Source of the DNA: an uncultured Oribacterium sp.
GTDB taxonomy: Bacteria; Bacillota; Clostridia; Lachnospirales; Lachnospiraceae
Reading direction: 5' to 3'
DNA: 11,684 nt
NCBI GenBank assembly: GCA_934279105.1
Contig: CAKQWR010000052.1
Span: 1 to 11,684, forward strand
Each line of letters begins with the position of its first letter. The first letter of the stretch is position 1. Position numbers and translations under genes: made by a program. Shown here piece after piece: positions 1-7,160 of this stretch. The notes beneath the pieces are model-generated. The model had not been told where the DNA came from. It searched no databases and was given only the letters and a program-made list of their open reading frames with translations.

Positions 1-11
1 TTCCTGGCTTA

Positions 12-45
12 GATTTTACCGGTCTCGTAGTACTGTGCTTCCGGC
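12..45 (-). repeat. Fragment of a dispersed hairpin element (diverged copy)
   Basis: These 34 bases match the reverse complement of 11254-11287, one arm of the long hairpin near the right end, at 27 of 34 positions by my own count with no gaps. Five of the seven differences are transitions. The most conserved part is CTCG-x-AGTACTG-x-GCTTC-x-GGC. In that alignment the loop and the other arm would lie to the left of the window, so only part of a copy is visible. The rest of 1-188 is non-coding. It shows short inverted pairs (CCTGG at 4-8 with CCAGG near 90-94, CTCGT with ACGAG, CGGC with GCCG) that could form a weak leader structure, and a TATATAA stretch near 102-108 without a convincing -35 box. 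Confidence 0.5.
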
Positions 46-188
46 TGTTGTCCGCCGAGCCACGAGTGAACAGTAGCGCAAACTGAAAACCAGGGTTCGT
101 ATATAAAGAACATAAATGGACACCGTTGTCAGTGAATGGAACAGCAGCAGAAACAAAAGCGGAAACAAAAGCAGGAAAAGAGGCAGTG

Positions 189-2189
189 ATGCAGGATCGG
201 GAGACGACGATAATTCTCAGAACTTTATATGAGCGGGCGGATAGTACGCAGCGGGATCTGGCGGAGGCGCTGGGGGTGTCGCTGGGAAAGACGAATCAGC
301 TTCTTCAGGAGACGGTAAATGCAGGTTTCCTTCGGAAACTTAGTCATGATGAAGGACGTGGTCGGAATGTACTGTATGAGCTTTCGGATGCGGGTCAGCG
401 TCTGCTGGAGTCACATCGGGTGGATGCAGCGCTGGTGCTGGCGTCTGGTTTCGGCTCTCGCTTTGTGCCGCTCACGTATGAGACGCCGAAGGGGCTTCTC
501 GAAGTGTTTGGAGAGCGGATGATCGAGCGTCAGATTCGACAGCTCCATGAGGTGGGGATCACGGATATTACGATCATGGTCGGGTATCTGAAGGAGAAGT
601 TCGAGTACCTCATCGATAAGTATCAGGTGAAGCTGATCTATAACCCAGAGTATGCGACGAAGAATACGCTGGCGACGATGCATCATGCGGCGTCGGTACT
701 TCGTGGACACAACTGCTATATTCTGTCATCCGATAACTGGATGCGTGAGAATATGTACCATACGTATGAGGCGGATACCTGGTATGCCGCGAGCTTTATG
801 AAGGGGGAAACCCGTGAGTGGGCGATGGAAACGGCGCGAAATGGTGCCATCAAGGATGTGCGTGTCGGTGGCTGTGATCAGTGGTGCATGTACGGACCGG
901 TTTATTTCACGAGGGATTTTTCAGAGAAATTTCTGCCGCTGATCGAGTCATACTACCGGATGCCGGGTACCGAGCAGTTTTACTGGGAGGATGTGCTGAT
1001 CCGGAATCTTCGGAATCTGCCGCCGATCTATATCAACCGTCAACCGGAGGGCGAGATCTATGAATTTGAGAATCTCGAGGAACTTCGGCAGTTTGATGAG
1101 CGCTACATCAATCATTCGGGTTCGCAGGCGATGCAGCTCGTATCGAAGGTGTTTGACATTCCGGAGTCCTATATCGTAAATATCAAGTGCTTGAAAGCGG
1201 GGATGACGAATAAATCCTGGTATTTCTCTGTGCTGGATCAGCCGGATGCACCGGCAGAGTATCGTGGCAAGGATTATATCTGTCGCATTCCGGGACCGGG
1301 GACGGAGAAGCTTATCGATCGTTTCCATGAGGGGGAGGTCTATGATGCCGTGACACGTCTCGGCATTACGGAGGAGCTTGTGTATTTTAATCCGGAGAAC
1401 GGTTATAAGATTTCACGCTATTATCATGGGGCGCGCAATGCTGACTACGGGAATCCGGTGGAGCTCCGGCAGTGTATGTCGCTCCTTAAGCAGCTTCATA
1501 ATTCCGGCATCGAGCTGAAGCATGATTTCGACCTGCATCAGGAAATGAAGCGCTATGAATCGTATATTCGGGAAACAGGCGCGGAGGTTCCGTTTGAGGA
1601 CTATCCGGAGGTGCGGATGCATGCGGAGGAGGTCTTCCGATATGTGGCGAAGCAGCATCGACCGAAGACGATCGCGCATATCGATTCCGTGAAGGATAAT
1701 TTTATCTTTACGGATGACGGTCTCAAGATGATCGACTGGGAGTATTGCGGCATGGCGGATCCACTGACGGATCTGGCGATGGCCGCCATCTATTCCTATA
1801 TGAGTTTCGATGAGACGAAGAAGCTGATTCGTATATACAGAAAGGCGCCGTTCGGAAGAGAGGAATCCGACAGAAAGAACCCGCTGGATCAATCTGCAGG
1901 GAAGATGGACGGCGTGGACGACGTGCTGCAGGGGCGCGGACTTCTTTCGGGAGCAGGAAACGGACAGGCAGGCGATGATGCAGAGGACGGAGGCATTGCC
2001 CTGCAGGGAATGAGCGACGAGGATGCCTATATGCTGGTGGTGGCCTATATGGGACTCGGTGGACTTCTCTGGGCGCTCTGGTGTGTTTATAAGATGGCGC
2101 TGGGTGAAACATTCGGTGACTATACGCTTCGTATGTACCGCTACTTCAAGGATTCGTATAAAATCTTACGAAAATCGGGGAAAATTTAA
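189..2189 (+). CDS. Winged-helix / LicC-like cytidylyltransferase / LicA-like choline kinase fusion
   Basis: A protein of 666 aa with three parts. Residues about 5-75 form a MarR-like winged helix. Residues 81-305 are a LicC-like nucleotidyltransferase, with LASGFGSRF (84-92), PKGLLEVFGE (100-109) and YWED (265-268). Residues 315-550 and 610-655 form a LicA/choline-kinase-like phosphotransferase: H497-x-D499-x4-N504 is the catalytic loop, IDWEY (515-519) the metal-binding segment, followed by D524 and D528. Known LicA phosphorylates choline and LicC makes CDP-choline, the donor for phosphocholine on teichoic acids or other glycans. The substrate here is inferred. The ATG at 189 has AAGAGG five bases upstream; an in-frame TTG at 126 would add 21 residues rich in ETKA repeats and is less likely. 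A Gly/Asp-rich insert (about 551-609) interrupts the kinase C-lobe. The next gene encodes a choline-binding-type repeat protein, which supports the assignment. Confidence 0.85.
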   Translation: MQDRETTIILRTLYERADSTQRDLAEALGVSLGKTNQLLQETVNAGFLRKLSHDEGRGRNVLYELSDAGQRLLESHRVDAALVLASGFGSRFVPLTYETPKGLLEVFGERMIERQIRQLHEVGITDITIMVGYLKEKFEYLIDKYQVKLIYNPEYATKNTLATMHHAASVLRGHNCYILSSDNWMRENMYHTYEADTWYAASFMKGETREWAMETARNGAIKDVRVGGCDQWCMYGPVYFTRDFSEKFLPLIESYYRMPGTEQFYWEDVLIRNLRNLPPIYINRQPEGEIYEFENLEELRQFDERYINHSGSQAMQLVSKVFDIPESYIVNIKCLKAGMTNKSWYFSVLDQPDAPAEYRGKDYICRIPGPGTEKLIDRFHEGEVYDAVTRLGITEELVYFNPENGYKISRYYHGARNADYGNPVELRQCMSLLKQLHNSGIELKHDFDLHQEMKRYESYIRETGAEVPFEDYPEVRMHAEEVFRYVAKQHRPKTIAHIDSVKDNFIFTDDGLKMIDWEYCGMADPLTDLAMAAIYSYMSFDETKKLIRIYRKAPFGREESDRKNPLDQSAGKMDGVDDVLQGRGLLSGAGNGQAGDDAEDGGIALQGMSDEDAYMLVVAYMGLGGLLWALWCVYKMALGETFGDYTLRMYRYFKDSYKILRKSGKI

Positions 2190-2258
2190 GCGAAGCTTAT
2201 AGAACATACGCAGAGAAGCGTGATAGAATCTATATATGAATTTTCGGAGGGCGACACT

Positions 2259-3419
2259 ATGAATATGAAGGCAAAAATGCGCGTCCTGGGTCTGTCACTG
2301 GCGATCGGCTGCGCAGCTTTTTCGATACCGGCACTTGCAGGCTGGGGTCAGAAGGATGGAAAGTACTATTATGTGGATGATTCCACGAACAAGTATATCT
2401 ACAGTAAGTGGATCCATACTTCTTCCGGCTACTATTATATCGGCAGCGATGGGTATATGGTGACCGGATGGAAGAAAATCAACGGAAACTGGCACTATTT
2501 CCGCTCGAACGGTCTGATGGTCACGGGCTGGCGCCAGATCGATAACAAGTGGTATTATCTGCAGTCCGATGGCGTGATGCAGACCGGATGGCTCAAGTTG
2601 ACCGAAAGCAACACGACACGCTGGTACTATCTGAAGGCGGATGGTGCGATGGCGACGGGCTGGCAGTCCATCAACGACAAGTGGTACTATTTCCAGCCGG
2701 GTGATGGTACACTGCTGATGGACACTTGGGCGAAAATCGATAATACCTGGTATCGCTTCGAGACCAATGGTGTGATGCAGACGGGCTGGTATGCACAGGA
2801 TGGCAGTTACTACTATCTGAATGCGAAGGGTGCGATGCAGACCGGATGGAAGACCGATACGTCGGGAAACAAGTACTATCTCGATACGAATAACGGTAAG
2901 ATGGCACAGGGCTGGAAGCAGATCGAGGACAGCTGGTACTACTTCACAGAGAACGGAAAGATGGTTTCCGGCTGGCTGGAAGTGAACGGTTCGTATTATT
3001 ATCTCAACAACGGTAAGATGATCGCAGGCAGAACCGTTTCCATCGGTGGTTCGGATTACAGCTTTAGCTCAAACGGCGTCTGTACATCTGCCATCGGCAA
3101 TGTCTCGGTGACGCACGCAGGTGGTACATCGAACAGTACGGTCAGCGGCAGTTCGGGCGATGCCGTGACGGCGACCGAGCCGGGAAATGGCAGCAGCTCC
3201 GTGGTGACGTCCACGACACCGGGAACAAACAACAGTGCAGGACCGGGCGGCGTTTCCCAGTATGAAAATACGAGTGCGGTGATTACGACGACTGGTTCAC
3301 CGGTTGGCTCCACGGGCTCATCGGTCAGCACGACATGCTCACCGGTCAGCACGACGACCAGTGCTTCATCCGGCACGATCGAAGAGCTGAAGGCCGGCAG
3401 TCTGACAGGACCGAAGTGA
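2259..3419 (+). CDS. Secreted choline/cell-wall-binding repeat protein with Ser/Thr-rich tail
   Basis: A 386-aa exported protein. The start ATG at 2259 follows GGAGGG at 2247-2251 region with about 7 bases spacing; an in-frame GTG at 2220 lacks such a site. Residues 1-27 are a signal peptide (basic start, hydrophobic core, ALA before G28). Residues 28-280 are about twelve repeats of roughly 20 residues of the type GW-x(5-7)-WYYF-x(3)-G-x-M-x-T, for example at 70-90, 90-110, 176-196 and 238-257. This is the choline-binding/cell-wall-binding repeat (CW_binding_1 type), whose Trp and Tyr residues cage choline in pneumococcal proteins. Residues 281-375 are rich in Ser, Thr, Gly and Val, and no LPxTG anchor or catalytic domain is present. 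It lies 69 bp after the phosphocholine-enzyme gene with no terminator between, so co-transcription is likely. It is probably a surface protein held on choline-bearing polymers; its job beyond binding cannot be read. Confidence 0.88.
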   Translation: MNMKAKMRVLGLSLAIGCAAFSIPALAGWGQKDGKYYYVDDSTNKYIYSKWIHTSSGYYYIGSDGYMVTGWKKINGNWHYFRSNGLMVTGWRQIDNKWYYLQSDGVMQTGWLKLTESNTTRWYYLKADGAMATGWQSINDKWYYFQPGDGTLLMDTWAKIDNTWYRFETNGVMQTGWYAQDGSYYYLNAKGAMQTGWKTDTSGNKYYLDTNNGKMAQGWKQIEDSWYYFTENGKMVSGWLEVNGSYYYLNNGKMIAGRTVSIGGSDYSFSSNGVCTSAIGNVSVTHAGGTSNSTVSGSSGDAVTATEPGNGSSSVVTSTTPGTNNSAGPGGVSQYENTSAVITTTGSPVGSTGSSVSTTCSPVSTTTSASSGTIEELKAGSLTGPK

Positions 3420-3479
3420 TATCGAAAAAAGAATAAGAAGTATCGAAATAGAATAAGAAATATCGATAAGAATAAGAAA
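3420..3479 (+). repeat. Three tandem ~20-bp repeats
   Basis: Three head-to-tail units, each beginning TATCGA and ending GAATAAGAA: 3420-3440 (21 bp), 3441-3460 (20 bp) and 3461-3479 (19 bp). They fill the gap between the stop codon of the repeat protein and the terminator hairpin. The units shorten by one base each, in the A-run. Function unknown; slippage-derived satellite or a 3' UTR element are both possible. Confidence 0.8.
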
Positions 3480-3487
3480 TGCGGTAG

Positions 3488-3513
3488 GGAGCTGTCTTCG
3501 GACAGCTCCTTTT
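3488..3513 (+). terminator. Rho-independent terminator after the cell-wall-binding protein gene
   Basis: A perfect 9-bp stem (GGAGCTGTC at 3488-3496 with GACAGCTCC at 3501-3509) is closed by a C-UUCG-G tetraloop and followed by TTTT. It ends the transcript of the preceding gene or two-gene operon. Confidence 0.92.
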
Positions 3514-3524
3514 CACATCTTTCA

Positions 3525-3551
3525 TTGTTCCGGCAGATAGAGTATTATATT
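3525..3551 (+). promoter_or_regulatory. Possible weak sigma-A promoter upstream of the ParB-like/BMP gene
   Basis: TTGTTC at 3525-3530 and TATATT at 3546-3551 resemble -35 and -10 boxes, but the spacer is only 15 bases. A promoter is expected here because a strong terminator lies just upstream and the next gene begins at 3635. The exact boxes are uncertain. Confidence 0.3.
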
Positions 3552-3634
3552 CTTGTTTTGAAAAGCAGCATGGTCCGGGAAGGAAGGGGCCGTGATGAAA
3601 TACTGGATGAAGGCATAGAGCAGAGGGGGTACCT

Positions 3635-5545
3635 ATGATTGAAGATTACATCAAAGCCTGGCATATGGGCGAGAATCAGTATCGAAAAGACATTGCGTTC
3701 GGCCACTATCCATATCTTACCGCGCTCGATGACATTGTAAAGCCGGAAGATATTCTGGCGGAGAATCGCCTCGGTATGATGGAGATTCCGATCGATGATA
3801 TCGCAGGTACGAAAACACATGGTCGGCAGGAATCCTTCGCCAGCAATTTTATGCCACTGCTCCCACCGAAATCAGAGTTCTCTCTCAAGTGGTCTGCACT
3901 GTACGATTCTGCGCTTGAGGAAGGCATCCGGGATGCGATTCTCGTATATGAATATATGGGGCGCTTCTATGTGCAGGAAGGAAATAAGCGTGTTTCCGTT
4001 TCAAAGTTTAATGGCGCCATCTCGATTCTTGCGAATGTCGTCCGTCTGCTTCCGCAGCACAGCGATGATAAGACGAACCGGGTCTATTTCGAATTTGTCG
4101 ATTTCTTTAAGGTGAGTGGCATCTATGGTATCCGTTTTTCCGAAGAGGGTGCCTATCAGAAGCTGTGTCAGGTGCTGGGACTGTCGATGGAGAAGCCGTG
4201 GACAGCGGATGAAAAGCAGGATGTGAAAGCGGCGTTCTTCCGTTTTACAGAGAGTTTTCTCCGAAAGGGTGGAAAACGTCTCGATATCATGCGTGGTGAT
4301 GCATTCCTTATCTACCTTCGTATTTATGGAGCGAAGAGTCTCGAAAATATATCCACACAGGAAATCGATGAAAACATCGAGAAGATATGGCATGAATTTT
4401 TAAAGGAGCCGGAGGACGTCCGTCTTGTTGAAACGCCGGACGTGCTGCAGAAGGATGGATCGATCTTCCGTCTGTTTACCCAGCAGAGTGCGGATCGCAG
4501 GCTGAAGGTGGCGTTTATTTATGAGAAGAATCCGGAGACCTCCAGCTGGGCCTACCAGCATGAGCTCGGGCGGAATTATGTTACCGGACGTTTCGGTACG
4601 CAGCTGGAGACCATAACCTATCCGGACTGCGATACACCGGCGCAGGTAAGTGTGGCCATCGATCAGGCGGTCGAGGCGGGTGCGCAGGTCATTTTCACGA
4701 CGACGGGCATGATGGTCGAGGTTTCCGTGCAGGCGAAGGTTAAGTATCCGAAGGTCCATATCCTGAACTGTTCGGTCAATACGAGCTATAATTCGATTCG
4801 CACCTACTATGGGCGGATGTACGAGGCGAAGTTCCTGATGGGAGCGCTCGCTGCTTCCGTAAACGATGGAAACGAACTCGGCTACGCGGAGCTCTGCCCA
4901 CTGTACGGTACGCTTGCCAATGTCAATGCTTTCGCCATCGGTGCGCAGATGATCAATCCGTATGCCCGCGTACATCTTGAGTGGTCTGCCCTGCAGGACC
5001 ATGACTGGAAACAATCGCTGCTTGACCAGGGCATCCGGACGATTTCCGGACCGGAGCTGACGCCGGCGAAGAAAATTTCCCGTGAATTTGGTGTGTACAG
5101 AGTGTCAGAAGACGGAATTGTGTCAAATATTGCAACGCCGATTTTCGACTGGGGGCGTTTCTACGAAATCATTCTTCATTCGATTCTGGAAGGTTCCTGG
5201 GAGAACAGCCGTCTCACGAAATCGCATCAGGCACTGAACTTCTGGTTCGGTATGGAATCCGGAGTCATCGATGTGATTCTGTCAGGCCAGCTGCATTATG
5301 CTTCGAAAAGAATGATGAAGGCACTTCGAGAAGCTGTTCTTTCCGGACGGATTCATCCGTTTGACGGAGAACTTCATAGTCAGCAGGGCATCGTGAAGGA
5401 TGCAGATTCGCCACGTCTCTCGAGTGAAGAAATCGTGAATATGCATTGGCTGAATGATAACATCGTGGGTGAAATACCGGATATCGAGGCATTTAATCAG
5501 CGGGCACAGGAACTGATTTGTGCCAGTGGATTTCTGACGGAATAG
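3635..5545 (+). CDS. Cytosolic ParB-like domain / BMP (PnrA-like) ligand-binding fusion protein
   Basis: A 636-aa protein with no signal peptide, lipobox or membrane segment. Residues about 49-135 resemble a ParB/Srx-type fold: IPIDDI (51-56), a helix ending EEGIRDAILVYE (95-106), then FYVQEGNKRVSV (111-122), the position of the ParB G-x-x-R motif. Residues 136-285 are unassigned and mostly helical. Residues 288-580 match the BMP family of substrate-binding proteins (purine nucleoside receptors such as PnrA): KVAFIYE (291-297), YEAKFLMGALAA (396-407), GYAEL (416-420) and a conserved G-A-Q-M-I-N-P segment (436-442). BMP proteins are normally exported lipoproteins that feed ABC transporters; no transporter gene is adjacent. 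I infer a cytosolic sensor of a nucleoside-like ligand. The ATG has GAGGGGG at 3623-3629, five bases upstream, so the start is firm. Confidence 0.8.
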   Translation: MIEDYIKAWHMGENQYRKDIAFGHYPYLTALDDIVKPEDILAENRLGMMEIPIDDIAGTKTHGRQESFASNFMPLLPPKSEFSLKWSALYDSALEEGIRDAILVYEYMGRFYVQEGNKRVSVSKFNGAISILANVVRLLPQHSDDKTNRVYFEFVDFFKVSGIYGIRFSEEGAYQKLCQVLGLSMEKPWTADEKQDVKAAFFRFTESFLRKGGKRLDIMRGDAFLIYLRIYGAKSLENISTQEIDENIEKIWHEFLKEPEDVRLVETPDVLQKDGSIFRLFTQQSADRRLKVAFIYEKNPETSSWAYQHELGRNYVTGRFGTQLETITYPDCDTPAQVSVAIDQAVEAGAQVIFTTTGMMVEVSVQAKVKYPKVHILNCSVNTSYNSIRTYYGRMYEAKFLMGALAASVNDGNELGYAELCPLYGTLANVNAFAIGAQMINPYARVHLEWSALQDHDWKQSLLDQGIRTISGPELTPAKKISREFGVYRVSEDGIVSNIATPIFDWGRFYEIILHSILEGSWENSRLTKSHQALNFWFGMESGVIDVILSGQLHYASKRMMKALREAVLSGRIHPFDGELHSQQGIVKDADSPRLSSEEIVNMHWLNDNIVGEIPDIEAFNQRAQELICASGFLTE

Positions 5546-5635
5546 ATAACATCCGCAGAAGAGGATAGCTGAGAAATGACCGGTCGTCTGCGTCGTAGGT
5601 GCAGAGTCCGATGATGAAACATGAAAGGTTCGATT

Positions 5636-6331
5636 ATGAAAGTATTACTGATCGCCGATGAAGAGGATAAAAAGTTATATGAATATTATGATCCGGCAGA
5701 GCTGAAAGACGTCGACCTGATTCTGTCGGCGGGTGATCTGAATCCGCATTACCTCGAATTTCTGGTGACTGCGGGGCATGCACCGCTTCTTTATGTGCAC
5801 GGAAACCATGATGAGAGTTATGATCAGATACCGCCGCTCGGCTGTGACTGCATCGATGACCGGATTTATGATTTTCGTGGCCTCCGTATCCTCGGCCTCG
5901 GAGGCTCGATGCGTTATAAAGATGGAAATTATATGTATACCGAGCACGAGATGGAGAAGCGCATGGACCGTCTGCGGACGGCCATCGCACTGCGAAATGG
6001 TTTTGATATCCTGGTGACTCATGCGCCGGCGTCCGGCTATGGTGACATGGAGGATCTTCCGCATCAGGGCTTCCGGTGCTTTAACGAGCTGCTCCAGCGT
6101 TACCATCCGAAATATATGATTCATGGCCATGTGCATCAATGCTATGGCGGTGATTTTAAGCGTGTACGAGAGCATCCGAGTGGGACGACGATCATCAACT
6201 GCTACGGAAAGTATATACTGGATTTAAAGAGCGGTGATGACTACCCAAAGGAGGGAAAGACCGGATCGCTTCTATACGATCTCTATAAGAATGTGTCGAT
6301 GGCACGAAGTCACAATACCTATCGCGAATAA
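5636..6331 (+). CDS. Calcineurin-like metallophosphoesterase
   Basis: A 231-aa soluble protein. Motifs of the two-metal phosphoesterase fold appear in order: D8 in IADEED (6-11), GDLN (33-36), GNHDE (56-60), THAP (128-131) and GHVH (164-167). In the first motif the usual D-x-H reads D-x-E, so one metal ligand differs from the textbook form. The natural substrate cannot be told; YfcE-like phosphodiesterases and nucleotide-phosphate hydrolases share this architecture. I chose the ATG at 5636 because AAAGG lies seven bases upstream and the protein then opens with the expected beta strand MKVLLIAD; the ATG at 5621 would add five residues but has a poor ribosome site. It follows the BMP-fusion gene by 90 bp with no clear terminator and precedes ung by 34 bp, which suggests one transcript. 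Confidence 0.85.
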   Translation: MKVLLIADEEDKKLYEYYDPAELKDVDLILSAGDLNPHYLEFLVTAGHAPLLYVHGNHDESYDQIPPLGCDCIDDRIYDFRGLRILGLGGSMRYKDGNYMYTEHEMEKRMDRLRTAIALRNGFDILVTHAPASGYGDMEDLPHQGFRCFNELLQRYHPKYMIHGHVHQCYGGDFKRVREHPSGTTIINCYGKYILDLKSGDDYPKEGKTGSLLYDLYKNVSMARSHNTYRE

Positions 6332-6365
6332 ATGAACCATGCGATGTGAAAAACAGGAGCGAAAA

Positions 6366-7043
6366 ATGATGATAACAAATGACTGGCTGAAGCCGCTGGA
6401 GCCGGAGTTCAGTAAGCCGTACTATGGAAAACTGTATGATACTGTGAATCAGGAATATAAGACACGCACGATCTATCCGGCAGCAGAGGACATTTTCAAT
6501 GCCTTCTCCTTTACGCCGCTGGAGAAAGTGAAGGTCGTGATCCTCGGACAGGACCCATACCATGAACCCGGACAGGCTCATGGACTCTGTTTTTCGGTGA
6601 AGCCGGAGATGGCGATTCCGCCATCCCTCGTGAATATCTATAAGGAACTGCAGGATGACCTCGGCTGTTCGATTCCGGACAACGGCTATCTTAAAAAGTG
6701 GGCGGACCAGGGCGTGCTGCTCCTCAACACGGTACTGACCGTACGTGCGCATCAGTCGAACAGCCATCATGGCATCGGATGGGAGGAGTTTACCGATGCA
6801 GCCATCCGGGTACTGGATCAAATAGATCGACCGATGGTGTTCATTCTCTGGGGAAGACCGGCACAGATGAAGGAAGCGATGCTTCATAATCCGAATCACC
6901 TGATTCTGAAATCGCCGCATCCGAGCCCACTCAGTGCCTATCGCGGTTTTTTCGGCTCACGCCCGTTCTCGAAAACGAATCAGTATCTGGAAGCCCATGG
7001 GCTCACCCCGATTGACTGGCAGATCGAAAATCGGCAGGCATAA
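6366..7043 (+). CDS. ung: Uracil-DNA glycosylase, family 1
   Basis: A 225-aa enzyme that removes uracil from DNA to start base-excision repair. The family-1 signatures are complete: GQDPYH (61-66) with catalytic Asp63, the LLLNTVLTV strand (118-126) with the uracil-reading Asn121, and HPSPLSAYRGFFGSRPFSK (185-203) with catalytic His185. The positions almost equal those of the E. coli enzyme (Asp64, Asn123, His187; 229 aa), so it is full length. Two adjacent ATG codons (6366 and 6369) follow AGGAG at 6355-6359; an upstream in-frame ATG at 6339 lacks a ribosome site. It is likely co-transcribed with the metallophosphoesterase gene. Confidence 0.97.
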   Translation: MMITNDWLKPLEPEFSKPYYGKLYDTVNQEYKTRTIYPAAEDIFNAFSFTPLEKVKVVILGQDPYHEPGQAHGLCFSVKPEMAIPPSLVNIYKELQDDLGCSIPDNGYLKKWADQGVLLLNTVLTVRAHQSNSHHGIGWEEFTDAAIRVLDQIDRPMVFILWGRPAQMKEAMLHNPNHLILKSPHPSPLSAYRGFFGSRPFSKTNQYLEAHGLTPIDWQIENRQA

Positions 7044-7065
7044 GCCATCATAAATATTGTGCTTT

Positions 7066-7123
7066 TTGAAACGCTTCCTGCTTGCATGTTTGCACTTGAA
7101 ACGCTAAGATGCTTATGTCTTAG
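7066..7123. promoter_or_regulatory. Repeat-rich gap between ung and uppP (possible operator region)
   Basis: TTGAAACGCT occurs twice, at 7066-7075 and 7096-7105, exactly 30 bp apart, which is close to three helical turns. The second copy runs into a CTAAGA/TCTTAG inverted repeat (7104-7109 and 7118-7123, 8-base loop). Just downstream GAAAGCGCTCCTG (7123-7135) resembles the first copy with its GAAACGCTTCCTG. No terminator or clear promoter was found in the 117-bp gap. Such phased repeats suggest a regulator site, but none can be named; GAAAGCGCT only partly fits a catabolite (cre) site. Confidence 0.35.
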
Positions 7124-7160
7124 AAAGCGCTCCTGCGTGAAATAGTAAAGGGGAAATAGA

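Noticed and set aside
116..232. Short frame starting ATG at 116, before and overlapping the fusion gene start
   Set aside because: Its composition is low-complexity Ser/Asn/Lys/Arg, it has no ribosome site, and it overlaps a clearly real gene in another frame.
5551..5592. CGCAGA/TCTGCG stem enclosing GACCGGTC between the BMP-fusion and metallophosphoesterase genes
   Set aside because: The stem is only six pairs with a wide loop and no T-run, so it is neither a terminator nor clearly an operator.
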